64,000 nucleotides of DNA from Alphaproteobacteria bacterium (GCA_017983635.1 JAGOBA010000002.1:310001-374000), one strand, 5' to 3'. Shown: positions 16,747-26,278, counted from the first letter of the stretch. Made by a program: numbers and translations. Notes: generated from the letters alone by a model not told the origin.

Positions 16747-17412
16747 ATGAGAAACGCCAACACCGGCAAAGCCAAGAAAGCCGAAGCCGTTTTCGAGCGC
16801 CTCGCCGCCGATAACCCGGCACCCCAAGGCGAGCTTGAGCACGTCAATCCCTACACACTGCTGGTCGCCGTCGTGCTTTCGGCCCAGGCGACCGACAAGG
16901 GCGTGAACAAGGCGACCGGCCCGCTCTTCAAAATTGTCAAAACGCCGCTCCAAATGCTGAAGCTCGGCGAGGCGAAACTCATCGACCACATCAAGACGAT
17001 CGGGCTCTTTCGCGCCAAAGCTAAGAACGTCATCGCCCTGTCGCAGGCCCTCATCCATAACCATGACGGCCAGGTCCCCAAGGACCGCGACGCGCTCGAG
17101 GCGTTGCCCGGCGTTGGCCGCAAGACGGCAAACGTGGTGCTGAACATGGCCTTCGGCGAGCCGACCATGGCCGTCGACACCCACGTCTTTCGCGTTGCAC
17201 AACGAATGGGCCTGGCCAAGGGCAAGACCCCGCGCGAAATCGAGGATCAACTCCTGAAAGTTGTCCCCGCCCGTTTCATGCAGCACGCCCACCACTGGCT
17301 GATCCTGCACGGCCGCTATGTCTGCGTCGCCCGAAAACCTAGATGTCCTGTCTGCCCCGTCAGCGATCTATGTCCCCACAAGCCTAAGACAAAGCCCGAG
17401 GACCTGCGCTAA
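16747..17412 (+). CDS. nth: Endonuclease III (DNA glycosylase/AP lyase)
   Basis: Base-excision repair enzyme removing oxidised pyrimidines, 221 residues. The helix-hairpin-helix LPGVGRKTANVVLN contains the catalytic lysine K126, and VDTHVFRVAQR the catalytic aspartate D144. The C-terminal 4Fe-4S loop is complete, with spacing C-x6-C-x2-C-x5-C. The start follows a 169-base gap shared with the divergent aminotransferase gene. In that gap a 21-codon minus-strand frame exists, but nothing supports its translation. Confidence 0.95.
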   Translation: MRNANTGKAKKAEAVFERLAADNPAPQGELEHVNPYTLLVAVVLSAQATDKGVNKATGPLFKIVKTPLQMLKLGEAKLIDHIKTIGLFRAKAKNVIALSQALIHNHDGQVPKDRDALEALPGVGRKTANVVLNMAFGEPTMAVDTHVFRVAQRMGLAKGKTPREIEDQLLKVVPARFMQHAHHWLILHGRYVCVARKPRCPVCPVSDLCPHKPKTKPEDLR

Positions 17413-17440
17413 GGTCCGCGCCCTGGGGTAGGGCATCTTT

Positions 17441-19756
17441 ATGACCGCGCGCATTCGATTTCTGGCAACCTTGCTTTTCGTGGTCGCCGTCACGGCGATC
17501 TTCCTCACGCTCTCGGCCGCGCAGATGAAGGCGCCGAAGGACCCCGGCGGCACCGGCTTCGAACAAGAACAAGCCTTCGCCACCCTTTCCGGCCTCCTGA
17601 AAGATGAGACGCCCCACCCGGCAGGCTCTCCCGCCAATGCCGAAGTTCGCAACCGCATCGTCACCGCCTTTATGGCCGCGGGCTACCGTCCGGAGATTCA
17701 ATCGGCAATCCAATGCTCGCCGCCGGAAAGCGGCACCGGTTGCACGTTCGTCGAAAACATCATTGCGGTTCACAAAGGCACCGGCGCCGGCAAGGCGATC
17801 CTCGCGACCGCGCACTACGACAGCGTGCCCGCCGGCCCCGGCGTCGGCGACGACCTGGCGGGCACGGCCGTCATGCTCGAACTCGCAGGCGCCATGGCCG
17901 CGCGCGAGACCAAGAACGACATCATCTTCCTCATCACCGACGGCGAAGAAACCGGCCTGCGCGGCGCGATCGCCTTCGCCGAGCGTCACCCGCTCTTCAA
18001 GCAAGTCGGTATCGTCGTGAATGTCGAAGCGCGCGGCGCCTCCGGCCCCAGCATGATGTTCGAAACCGGCGAAGGCAGCGCCCGCTTGATGAGCGTCTTC
18101 GCGAGCGCGATCCCAAGACCCGCCGCAAACTCGCTGACCTACGAAGTCTACAAACTTCTGCCGAACGACACCGATTTCAGCATCTATCGCAAAAAGGCGA
18201 ACCTCTCCGGCTTCAACTTCGCCTTCTCGAATTCGGCCTCGCTCTATCATTCCGAAAACGACAACCTCGAAAACCTGAACCGCAACACGCTCCAGCATCA
18301 CGGCGACAACGCGTTTGCGATCGTCGGCGCCCTCGCCGACGCGGACCTGGAAGCGCTGAAGTCGAGCTCGGACGCCAGCTACTTCGACGTTTACGCCCGC
18401 ACGCTGATCGTCTGGCCGGCCTGGCTCAACGTACCGGTCGCGCTACTGTCGCTGCTCGCGATTGTCGGCCTGATTTACGTCCACCGCGAAGCATTCACGC
18501 TTGGAGCGATCGGCTGGTCACTGCTCGCCGTCGTCGCGACTGGCTTGCTGCTCTATGGGGCGGGCTGGCTTCTGTCCTACCCGCTTGGCATCTGGCCCGG
18601 TGTCCACCCGCTCGATCATCCGGCACCTAGCTCTGCGCGCATCGCGCTTGCGGCAACGGGTGTTGCCGTGCCCCTGCTGCTGTCGTTGTTCTTCGCCTAC
18701 CGTATCGAAACGCGTGTGCTGATCCTGATCAGCTGGTTGGTGCTCGCGCTCCTGGCCTTGGGTGTCGCCACCACGATCTCAGGCGCGGCCTACCCCTTCA
18801 TGTGGCCCGTCGCCTTCGTGGCGCTCGCCGGCTGGATCGAAACGCTCGTCAGACGCCCCGGCACGCTCGCGATCACCGCCATCGTCGGGTTCGTCATGGC
18901 AGCCTTCTTCTGGCTGACGTTCCTGCTGTTCCTCGAACTTGTCGTCGGCTTCGACCTCAGCCAGTACAAAATATTGGTCCTGCTGCCGGTTGCTCTCGCG
19001 CTCACGCCCGTTCTGATCTCGGTCTATTCAACGCTCGAAGCGCGCGGTGCCCTGGCAGCTCTTCTGTTCCTGATCGCTGGCGCAGCCTGGAGCGCCTACG
19101 GCACCCCCGCCTACGCGCCCGACCATCCGCGCGGCCAGAACATTGCCTACTACGATGACCGCACAGCCGCGCCGCGCTGGCTCGTAGGGTTCGTCGGTGC
19201 GCCCGACGAGGCTTACCTCAAGGCAAACGGCTTCCCCGCGAGAGACGAAGACTTTCTCCAAGCGGGCGTGTTCCCCGCGAAGGGGCGCCTGAAGCCCGCC
19301 ACCGATCTGAAGCTCGCCGCGCCGACCTTCGCGCTGGAGCAACGGCTCGTAAACGACAATCCGCAAGGACCGCTGCTCACCTTGCGCGGCGCAATCAAGG
19401 GCGGCCGCGGCGGCTTGCAGCTGGCGCTCGCCCTTCCCGCCAAGTCCGGCGTTCAGGCGATCAGCGTCGCCGGTCAGCCAATGGTGAGTGGCGCGCGGCT
19501 CAACGAAGACCGGCCCCTCCTCGCGCGCCTGATCGGCTTCGGCGCGCGCGATGTTCCGATCGAAATCACCTTCGATCCCACCAAGCGCCCGACACTCACG
19601 TTGATTGAGCGTTCCGCGCTACCCGACGCACCAGAGGCGAAGGCGCTTGTCGTCTCGCGCCCCAGCAACGCCGCCCCCGTCCACTTCGGCGACAACGCGA
19701 CCGTGTTGGTAAAGCTGGATCTGGCGGAAATAGCCCAACCGGCAAACGCGCCTTAG
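17441..19756 (+). CDS. M28-family metallopeptidase with membrane C-terminal region
   Basis: Membrane-bound zinc aminopeptidase-like protein of 771 residues. An N-terminal signal anchor (residues ~5-27) is followed by an M28 domain: AHYDSVPAGPGVGDDLAG supplies the first His (H125) and the bridging Asp, ITDGEETGLRG the catalytic Glu pair, and LYHSENDNLENL the last His. From ~residue 325 come about eight membrane helices, and a soluble C-terminal domain of ~190 residues closes the protein. This layout (M28 plus polytopic membrane region) resembles eukaryotic ERMP1/Pff1-type peptidases. The M28 face is probably periplasmic. Its stop overlaps tail-to-tail with yciB. Confidence 0.85.
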   Translation: MTARIRFLATLLFVVAVTAIFLTLSAAQMKAPKDPGGTGFEQEQAFATLSGLLKDETPHPAGSPANAEVRNRIVTAFMAAGYRPEIQSAIQCSPPESGTGCTFVENIIAVHKGTGAGKAILATAHYDSVPAGPGVGDDLAGTAVMLELAGAMAARETKNDIIFLITDGEETGLRGAIAFAERHPLFKQVGIVVNVEARGASGPSMMFETGEGSARLMSVFASAIPRPAANSLTYEVYKLLPNDTDFSIYRKKANLSGFNFAFSNSASLYHSENDNLENLNRNTLQHHGDNAFAIVGALADADLEALKSSSDASYFDVYARTLIVWPAWLNVPVALLSLLAIVGLIYVHREAFTLGAIGWSLLAVVATGLLLYGAGWLLSYPLGIWPGVHPLDHPAPSSARIALAATGVAVPLLLSLFFAYRIETRVLILISWLVLALLALGVATTISGAAYPFMWPVAFVALAGWIETLVRRPGTLAITAIVGFVMAAFFWLTFLLFLELVVGFDLSQYKILVLLPVALALTPVLISVYSTLEARGALAALLFLIAGAAWSAYGTPAYAPDHPRGQNIAYYDDRTAAPRWLVGFVGAPDEAYLKANGFPARDEDFLQAGVFPAKGRLKPATDLKLAAPTFALEQRLVNDNPQGPLLTLRGAIKGGRGGLQLALALPAKSGVQAISVAGQPMVSGARLNEDRPLLARLIGFGARDVPIEITFDPTKRPTLTLIERSALPDAPEAKALVVSRPSNAAPVHFGDNATVLVKLDLAEIAQPANAP

Positions 19757-20319
19757 GCGGCCTTTGGCGTTTCGTCGTTGGAGGTCTTGATTTGGTGCTT
19801 CATCAAGAAGGGCGTCTGCGCCAGCGCGAACAACAGCGAAATCGGGAACACGCCCCAAAGTTTGAATCCGACCCAGAAATCGGTCGAGTAGTTGCGCCAA
19901 ATGAACTCGTTCAATAGCGCTAGGAAGACAAAGAACCAGATCCAGCGGTAGGTGAACTTGCGCCACGCGTCGTCCGGCATCTGAAACGCGCTATCGAGCA
20001 GGAACTTCAAAAACAACCGCCCGCTGAGCAGTCCGCCGATCAACAGCGCTGCGAAGATCGAATTCACGATCGTCGGCTTCAGCTTGATGAAAAGATCGTT
20101 GTTCAACCACAGCGTCAATCCGCCGAACACCATCACCACGATGCCGGTCACGATCGGCATAGGCGACAGCTTCTTCTCGATCGAATAGCTGACGCCGAGC
20201 GAGAGGATCGTCGCGACCATGAACATGCCGGTCGCCGGCATGATTCCGAAATACGCGTTGCCGGTGAAGAAGACCGCGAGCGGTCCGAGGTCGAGAGCGA
20301 GTTTGAGCAGCGGGTTCAT
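19753..20319 (-). CDS. yciB: Septation protein A / inner-membrane protein YciB
   Basis: Polytopic inner-membrane protein of ~188 residues of the YciB (IspZ/IspA) family, linked in other bacteria to cell-envelope synthesis and septation. Conserved family segments are LLKLALDLGPLAVFFTGNA at the N-terminus, KPTIVNSIFAALLIGGLL in the middle, and WRKFTYRWIWFFVFLALLNE near residue 135. I used the Met of MNPLLK; an ATG four codons upstream (20331) is equally possible. Its neighbours ftsY and mtaB, upstream on the same strand, match the usual alphaproteobacterial order. Confidence 0.92.
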   Translation of the reverse strand: MNPLLKLALDLGPLAVFFTGNAYFGIMPATGMFMVATILSLGVSYSIEKKLSPMPIVTGIVVMVFGGLTLWLNNDLFIKLKPTIVNSIFAALLIGGLLSGRLFLKFLLDSAFQMPDDAWRKFTYRWIWFFVFLALLNEFIWRNYSTDFWVGFKLWGVFPISLLFALAQTPFLMKHQIKTSNDETPKAA

Positions 20320-20464
20320 GGGCGGGAACATAGTCCCGTTCGCCTGAACGCCGCCACAAGGCGTTCTGTCCAACCGTCACGTTTTTGCGAGCCTGATGCG
20401 ATTGAATCACGGCGCCGCGCGGAGGAAATCATCCCTAACACCTGGCGAATACGCGAGCTAAGCG

Positions 20465-21406
20465 TTACGCCGCCACGCCGACCAGCGCCCGCGCGAAGTT
20501 CTCCGCGTCAAACGGCTGCAGGTCGTCCGCGCCCTCGCCGACGCCGATGTAATGCACGGGAAGGTCGAACTTCTCCGCGATTGAAACCAGGATTCCGCCG
20601 CGCGCTGTGCCGTCGAGCTTGGTCATCACAAGGCCCGTGATTCGCGCCGTGTCGCGAAACACCTCCGCCTGCGCTACGGCATGCTGACCCGTGGTTGCAT
20701 CCAGCACCAAGATCGCGCTGTGCGGCGCGTCGCCGTCGAGCTTCTTGAGCACCCGCACCACCTTCTCGAGCTCGGCCATGAGCCCCGCCTTGTTTTGCAA
20801 ACGCCCGGCCGTATCGATCAGCAGCACGTCGTAGCCTTCGGCCTTCGCCCGCTCGAACGCTTCAAACGCCAAGCCAGCCGCGTCCGCGCCGATCTCCTTC
20901 GCGATCACCGGCGCGCCGGTGCGCTCGCCCCAAATCTTCAGCTGCTCGACCGCCGCTGCCCGAAACGTGTCCCCGGCCGCCAGCATCACCTTCAACCCGT
21001 CGGCGCGGTATTTCTGCGCCAGCTTGCCGATCGTCGTCGTCTTGCCGGAGCCGTTCACGCCTGCCACCAAAATCACATGCGGCTTTAGTTCAGCCCGGAC
21101 CGTGAGCGGCTTCGCGACCCGGCGCAAAATCTTCGACACTTCTTCGGCCAGCACCGCGCGCACTTCGTCTTCCGCGACATCGGCATTGAACCGCGTGCGC
21201 TTGATCTCGGCCACCACATCGGCCGCAACCTTCGCGCCCATATCCGCGCCGATCAGCAACTCCTCAAGCTCATCCAATGCCGCTTGATCGAGCCGCTTGC
21301 GTGTAAAGACGCGGGTAATCCCTTGCGTCAGCGACTGCGCCGATCGCGTCAGCCCCGCCTTCAACCGCGCAAAGAGGCCCGGCTTCTTGCCCTCAGTCTC
21401 CGACAT
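20465..21406 (-). CDS. ftsY: Signal recognition particle receptor FtsY
   Basis: SRP-receptor GTPase that docks Ffh-bound ribosomes at the membrane, 313 residues. It consists of the N and G domains only (MSETEGKKPGLFARLKAGL at the start), so the long acidic A domain of E. coli FtsY is absent, which is common in this class. GTPase motifs: GVNGSGKTTTIGKLA, DTFRAAAVEQL, LLIDTAGRL, MTKLDGTARGG. The ATG overlaps the stop of mtaB as ATGA, so the two are translationally coupled. Its partner ffh lies at 26560 on the other strand. Confidence 0.96.
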   Translation of the reverse strand: MSETEGKKPGLFARLKAGLTRSAQSLTQGITRVFTRKRLDQAALDELEELLIGADMGAKVAADVVAEIKRTRFNADVAEDEVRAVLAEEVSKILRRVAKPLTVRAELKPHVILVAGVNGSGKTTTIGKLAQKYRADGLKVMLAAGDTFRAAAVEQLKIWGERTGAPVIAKEIGADAAGLAFEAFERAKAEGYDVLLIDTAGRLQNKAGLMAELEKVVRVLKKLDGDAPHSAILVLDATTGQHAVAQAEVFRDTARITGLVMTKLDGTARGGILVSIAEKFDLPVHYIGVGEGADDLQPFDAENFARALVGVAA

Positions 21407-22650
21407 CACGCCGCCTCGGCGTAGGCAAAGCGAGCGTCCGCGCGCACCACCCGCGCCCTCACCAAACTGCCGCCCGCATAGCCACGCTGCAGCTTGACCG
21501 GCGCAAACGTCGGACTGCGCCCCAAATCGCCCTTCTCCACCAGCACTTCCATATCGAGGCCCGCCAGCGACGCAAGGTGGCGCGAAACAGCCTCGGCGCC
21601 CAAAGCCCGCAAGCGCGCCGCGCGCGCCTTCACGATATTGCCCGGCAACTGCGGCATCCGCGCCGCCGGCGTGCGCTCGCGCGCCGAGAATGGAAACACG
21701 TGCAAATAGGTCAGCCCGCACGCGCGCGCATGCTCCAGCGTCGCCTCGAACATCTCGTCGGTTTCCGTCGGGAACCCCGCAATGAAATCTGCACCGAACA
21801 CGACGTCGCGCCGCCGCGCACGGATCGCATCGCAGAACGCGACCGCCTGCGCCGTCGTGTGCCGCCGCTTCATCCGCTTCAAGATCATGTCGTGCCCCGC
21901 CTGCAACGACAGATGCAGATGCGGCATCAGCCGCACCTCGCTGACGAAGAGCTCCATCAACCGCTCATCGCACTCGGCAACGTCCAGCGACGACAGCCGC
22001 AACCGCGCCAACCCCGGCACCAGCGTCAAGATCTTCTCGACCAATGAGCCCAACCTTGGCGCACCCGGCAGGTCGGCGCCATAGGCCGTGATGTCGACGC
22101 CGGTCAGAACCACTTCGTTGATGCCCTGCTCGACCAGCAAGCGGATCTGCTGCACCACTTCGCCGACGCCGACGCTGCGCGAGGGCCCGCGGCCATAGGG
22201 AATAATGCAAAACGTGCAGCGATGATCGCAGCCGTTTTGCACCTGCACGAACGCGCGCGCCCGGCCGTCGAAGCCCGCAATCAGATGCGAGGCGGTCTCA
22301 CGCACCGCCATGATGTCGTTCACTTGCACCCGCTCACGCACGGCATCAAACGCGTAAGCATGCGCCTCAAGCTTATCCGCGTTGCCCAAAACCTGATCGA
22401 CCTCGGGCATCGCCGCAAAGGTCTGAGGTTCCGTCTGCGCCGCGCAACCGGTGACGATCACCCGTGCCGTGGGGTTCGCCTTTCGCGCTTTGCGAATTTC
22501 CTGCCGCGCTTGCCGCACCGCTTCCGCCGTCACAGCGCACGTATTGACGATCACGGCGTTGTCGAGCCCCGCCGCGCGGGCCTTGTCGCGAATGACCTCC
22601 GACTCGTAGGCATTGAGCCGGCAGCCGAGCGTCAGAACCTCAACGCTCAT
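21406..22650 (-). CDS. mtaB: tRNA t6A37 methylthiotransferase MtaB
   Basis: Radical-SAM methylthiotransferase converting t6A37 to ms2t6A in ANN-decoding tRNAs, 414 residues. The N-terminal UPF0004 domain shows VEVLTLGCRLNAYES, VNTCAVTAEAVRQAR and VTGCAAQ, giving the auxiliary cluster cysteines. The radical-SAM core has NGCDHRCTFCIIPYGRG with the CxxxCxxC motif. A C-terminal TRAM-like segment ends the protein. It overlaps dapF upstream and ftsY downstream by 4 bases each, forming a compact dapF-mtaB-ftsY operon. Confidence 0.95.
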   Translation of the reverse strand: MSVEVLTLGCRLNAYESEVIRDKARAAGLDNAVIVNTCAVTAEAVRQARQEIRKARKANPTARVIVTGCAAQTEPQTFAAMPEVDQVLGNADKLEAHAYAFDAVRERVQVNDIMAVRETASHLIAGFDGRARAFVQVQNGCDHRCTFCIIPYGRGPSRSVGVGEVVQQIRLLVEQGINEVVLTGVDITAYGADLPGAPRLGSLVEKILTLVPGLARLRLSSLDVAECDERLMELFVSEVRLMPHLHLSLQAGHDMILKRMKRRHTTAQAVAFCDAIRARRRDVVFGADFIAGFPTETDEMFEATLEHARACGLTYLHVFPFSARERTPAARMPQLPGNIVKARAARLRALGAEAVSRHLASLAGLDMEVLVEKGDLGRSPTFAPVKLQRGYAGGSLVRARVVRADARFAYAEAA

Positions 22651-23501
22651 GATGCCTCGTCTGCGAAATAGCTGTCGGGCAACTCGCCCGAATAGTTCAA
22701 TTCCGTGGGCCCCGTCATGAAGACGTGGTTGTCCTCGCGCCACTCGATATCCAGTGGCCCACCGTCGAGCACGATCCGAACCTTGCGATCCGTCATCTTC
22801 CGCCGCGCCCCCGAAACCGCCGCCGCGCAGGCGGCCGTCCCGCACGCCAGCGTTTGCCCGGCCCCGCGCTCCCAAACGCGCAGCCGGATCTCGCCCTTCG
22901 ACTTGATCTGCGCCAGGCTGATGTTCGCGCGCTCCGGAAACAGCGGATGGTACTCAAGCATCGGCCCTATCTTCGAAAGGTCATGCGCCTCCACGTTCTC
23001 CACGAAGAAGATGCAATGCGGATTGCCCATATTGACAGCCGATGGCCCGACCAGAACCGGCGCATCGATCGGCCCCATCTGGATGTCGAGCGTGCGCGTA
23101 TCCATGCGTTCGGACAGCGGGATATCCTGCCAGTCGAATTTGGGCTCGCCCATATCAACCGTAACGCGTCCATCTTCCGCGCGCGTGCAGGAAACTAATC
23201 CACCGCGCGTTGAGAGCGTCACGGTTGGCCGCTTCGTCTCCTTCAACAGCAAGTCGCCCACGCAGCGCGCTCCATTTCCACAGGCGCCCGACTCGCTGCC
23301 GTCCGGATTCCAGATCCGCATGACGAAGTCGCCAGTGCCGCGTGCAGGTTCGATCACCAGCAACTGATCGAAGCCGACGCCGCGATGACGGTCGCCGATT
23401 TTCCGCGCAGCGCTCGGGCCCAACCGCAGCGCGCGCGTCCGCGCATCCACAACGACGAAGTCGTTGCCCAGACCGTTCATTTTGAGAAATGCTACGCTCA
23501 T
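22647..23501 (-). CDS. dapF: Diaminopimelate epimerase
   Basis: Cofactor-independent epimerase converting LL- to meso-diaminopimelate for lysine and peptidoglycan synthesis, 284 residues. The two catalytic cysteines are C74 in ESGACGNGARC and C220 in TLACGTAACAA. The typical start MSVAFLKMNGLGNDF fixes the N-terminus; the frame is open 18 codons further upstream but that part is not conserved. First gene of the dapF-mtaB-ftsY operon, divergent from the S9 peptidase gene across a 140-base gap. Confidence 0.96.
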   Translation of the reverse strand: MSVAFLKMNGLGNDFVVVDARTRALRLGPSAARKIGDRHRGVGFDQLLVIEPARGTGDFVMRIWNPDGSESGACGNGARCVGDLLLKETKRPTVTLSTRGGLVSCTRAEDGRVTVDMGEPKFDWQDIPLSERMDTRTLDIQMGPIDAPVLVGPSAVNMGNPHCIFFVENVEAHDLSKIGPMLEYHPLFPERANISLAQIKSKGEIRLRVWERGAGQTLACGTAACAAAVSGARRKMTDRKVRIVLDGGPLDIEWREDNHVFMTGPTELNYSGELPDSYFADEAS

Positions 23502-23641
23502 GCGCGCGTATATAGGCTTTCGCACAACCTCTTTGCCAGTCCGTCCTTCGTTCACGTTTACATCGCTTAGCCGCGTGTTATCGAAGGCGCGCGCGGCTGG
23601 GGGCTCGCTCGCGCGCCATGGGCAGGTCTAAGGTGACAAAA

Positions 23642-25738
23642 ATGCGTTGGTTAGCCGCATGCGTGGGGGCGTTTCTCTCGCTTCTAACGGCCATCGCGGC
23701 CCTCGCCAGCAACGACGATCCGTTCGCCTGGCTTGAGGAAATCAGAAGCGCCCGCGCGCTCGAATGGGTGCGCGGCGAAAACACCTACACGCTCAAGACG
23801 CTAACCAAGGACGCCGACTACAACGAAACGTTTGCCGAAGCCGCCGCCATCATCGGTGCCCGCGATCGCATTCCCTACGGCACGCTCGCCGGCGGTCAAA
23901 TCTACAATTTCTGGCAGGACGACGCGCACCCGCGTGGCGTCTGGCGGCGCACGAAGCTGAAGCGCTTCCGTGACTCCAGCCCCGACTGGACGCTGCTGCT
24001 CGACCTCGATGCCTTGAGCACCGTTCAAAACGAAAGCTGGGTCTGGAAGGGCGCGGACTGTCTGCCGCCGGAATTCGCCCGTTGCCTCGTGCGCCTCTCG
24101 CGTAGCGGCGGCGACGCGATCGTGGTGCGCGAATTCGACGTCGCCTCGAAGTCTTTTGTCGTCGGTGGGTTCGACGTTCCGGAAGCCAAGACCGAAATCC
24201 GCTGGGTTGATCTCAACACAGTGCTCGTCGCGACCAATTGGGGTCAAGGCTCGCTGACGCGTGCGGGCTACCCGCGCATGGTGAAAGTGTGGACGCGCGG
24301 CCGTGCGCTACGCGATGCGCGCACGGTCTATGAAGGCGACGGCAGCGACGTCAACGTCACGCCCGTCGTCTACGCCGCGCCCGACCGACGCGTCGAACGC
24401 TTCATTGTCCGCGGCTTCAACACGTTCAACAACGAAGTCTTCTACGTCGATCAAACCTGGCGCACGACGAAGCTCGCCATACCGCGTTTCGCACAGTTCA
24501 AAGGCATGCATCGCGGCCAAGTCTTGCTCCAGCTGATGCGCGATTGGCAGGCCTCGGGCCGCACCTATCCGCAAGGCTCGCTCGTCGCCTTCGCGCTCGA
24601 CGATTATCTGGCCGGCGGTGGTGCGATGCCGGCCGTGCAATCGCTCTTCACCCCGGATGCGACGTCGGCTATTGCCTCCGTTGCCGCCAGTCGCGACGCC
24701 GTCCTCGTCGCGGTGCTGGAGAATGTGAAAGGCCGCCTGCACGAAGTGACGTTCGACGGCACCCGCTGGATGTGGCGGCGCGTAGCTTTGCCCGACAACG
24801 GCAGCGTCGATATCGCCGCCGCCGGCAGCTTCGACAGCGACGTGCTGATCAAATACTCGAGCTTCCTGATCCCCGACCGCGTCTACCGGTTGGCAAAAGG
24901 CGGCGAGCCCGAAATCGTCAAGGAACTGCCCGACCGCTTCGACACCTACGGCCTGATCGTCAAGCAATACGAGGCCGTCTCCGCCGACGGCACGAAAATT
25001 CCCTACTTCCTCGTGCGCAAGGAAGACACCGACAACGACGGTCAAACGCCGACCGTGCTCTACGCCTATGGCGGCTTCCAAGTTTCGACGACGCCTTGGT
25101 ACTGGTCCGTCGCTGGCAAGCTTTGGCTGGAAAAGGGCGGCGCCTATGCGGTCGCCAACGTGCGCGGCGGCGGTGAGTTCGGCCCGCGCTGGCACGAGGC
25201 CGCGATCGGCGAACGCCGCCAGCGCAACTTCGAAGACTTGGCCGCCGTTGCGCGCGATATGATCGCCCGCGGCATCACCTCGCAACGCCGCTTGGGCGTG
25301 ATGGGCGCCTCGCAAGGCGGCTTGCTCGCGGCGGGCGCGTTCGTCGAGAACCCGGATCTCTTCAATGCCGTCTCCGCGCAAGTGCCGCTGACCGACATGC
25401 TGCGCTACACGCGCCTGTCGGCGGGTGCCAGCTGGATTGCGGAGTACGGCGACCCGGCCGACCCGCGCATGCGCGCCGTCATCTCGCAATGGTCGCCCTA
25501 TCAGAACCTGCGCGCCGGCGTGAAGTACCCGCGCGTCTTCTTCATGACGTCGACCAAGGACGAACGCGTTCACCCCGGCCACGCCCGCAAGATGGCCGCC
25601 AAGATGCACGCCCTCGGCCAACCCTATCTCTACTTCGAAACCCCCGACGCCCCCCAAGACGCCGCCACCACCACCCGCCAACGCGCCGAACAACTCGCCC
25701 TGACGTATACGTACTTTCGCGAGCAGTTGATGGAGTAG
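23642..25738 (+). CDS. S9 (prolyl oligopeptidase) family serine peptidase, secreted
   Basis: Exported prolyl-oligopeptidase-like peptidase of 698 residues. The signal peptide MRWLAACVGAFLSLLTAIA precedes an N-terminal beta-propeller region (FAWLEEIRSARALEWVRGEN is the family's usual opening). The C-terminal alpha/beta-hydrolase domain carries the nucleophile S557 in GVMGASQGGLLAAG, the acid near STKDERVHPGH and the His of that motif. I preferred this ATG over one 8 codons earlier because AAGGTGA sits at correct spacing before it and the signal peptide then begins at once. Its stop is immediately followed by the stop of the convergent toxin remnant. Confidence 0.9.
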   Translation: MRWLAACVGAFLSLLTAIAALASNDDPFAWLEEIRSARALEWVRGENTYTLKTLTKDADYNETFAEAAAIIGARDRIPYGTLAGGQIYNFWQDDAHPRGVWRRTKLKRFRDSSPDWTLLLDLDALSTVQNESWVWKGADCLPPEFARCLVRLSRSGGDAIVVREFDVASKSFVVGGFDVPEAKTEIRWVDLNTVLVATNWGQGSLTRAGYPRMVKVWTRGRALRDARTVYEGDGSDVNVTPVVYAAPDRRVERFIVRGFNTFNNEVFYVDQTWRTTKLAIPRFAQFKGMHRGQVLLQLMRDWQASGRTYPQGSLVAFALDDYLAGGGAMPAVQSLFTPDATSAIASVAASRDAVLVAVLENVKGRLHEVTFDGTRWMWRRVALPDNGSVDIAAAGSFDSDVLIKYSSFLIPDRVYRLAKGGEPEIVKELPDRFDTYGLIVKQYEAVSADGTKIPYFLVRKEDTDNDGQTPTVLYAYGGFQVSTTPWYWSVAGKLWLEKGGAYAVANVRGGGEFGPRWHEAAIGERRQRNFEDLAAVARDMIARGITSQRRLGVMGASQGGLLAAGAFVENPDLFNAVSAQVPLTDMLRYTRLSAGASWIAEYGDPADPRMRAVISQWSPYQNLRAGVKYPRVFFMTSTKDERVHPGHARKMAAKMHALGQPYLYFETPDAPQDAATTTRQRAEQLALTYTYFREQLME

Positions 25739-26057
25739 TCAGACTTCGATCGCGCGCTCGCCGTTTCGAACTCGGACAGCGACGGTTGGCCAGACTTGAT
25801 CGAGCCAGATCAGGAGTGCCGGCGTCGTGCAGTTGCCGATTGTGAGCTTGATGGCGCACCCGGATGTCATGCGGTGGGCGATCCGTATGAAATCGTCGTC
25901 ACTCGACACGACACAGGCGCCCATTTCCAGCGCATAGTTCCAGACTTGCTCGTCGGCTGCGCCTTTCAGCCCAAGCTCAAAGACATGCTTCGCTTCACAG
26001 CCTTGCGAAGCAAACCACGAGTCGTGTAGGCAAGTTCTCGTCGATGATCAGTTTCAT
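25739..26057 (-). pseudogene. DUF5615 PIN-like toxin, frameshifted
   Basis: Remnant of a DUF5615 (PIN/Mut7-C-like) toxin. The first codons read MKLIIDENLPT, the classic start of this family, but the frame then hits TGA after nine more codons. Moving one base at 26024 restores a continuous 94-codon frame beginning DSWFASQGCEAKHVFELGLK and continuing ADEQVWNYALEMGACVVSSD and DDDFIRIAH, exactly the family's order of motifs. The total length (319 bases) is not a multiple of three. Its ATG overlaps the antitoxin stop as ATGA. So an intact pair has probably lost its toxin by a single-base change, unless the base is a sequencing error. Confidence 0.75.
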
Positions 26058-26278
26058 TCGGCCGCGGCGGGCGTGCGTTCAAGGGCGCTTGCCGCATAGT
26101 TCAGGCATGCACGAACATCTTCTGCGGTCAGCTGCGGATAGTCGGCGAGTATTTCAGCCTCGCTCATGCCGGCGGCAAGCCAGCCCAAAACGTTGGACAC
26201 GCGAACTCGCGTTCCCTCCACGCGGGGAAAGCCGGAGCAGGTCTCCCGGTCGGCGACGATGCGATCAGCGAGCTTCAT
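26054..26278 (-). CDS. DUF433 antitoxin-like protein
   Basis: Small helix-turn-helix protein of 74 residues, DUF433 family, usually the antitoxin partner of DUF5615 toxins. It begins MKLADRIVADRETCSGFPRV, the family's conserved opening, followed by RVRVSNVLGWLAAGMSEAEI and a helical TAEDVRACLNYAA segment. The frame is intact, while the coupled toxin downstream (25739-26057) is frameshifted. Expected role: neutralise the toxin and repress its own promoter; with the toxin broken the gene may be in decay. Confidence 0.82.
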   Translation of the reverse strand: MKLADRIVADRETCSGFPRVEGTRVRVSNVLGWLAAGMSEAEILADYPQLTAEDVRACLNYAASALERTPAAAE

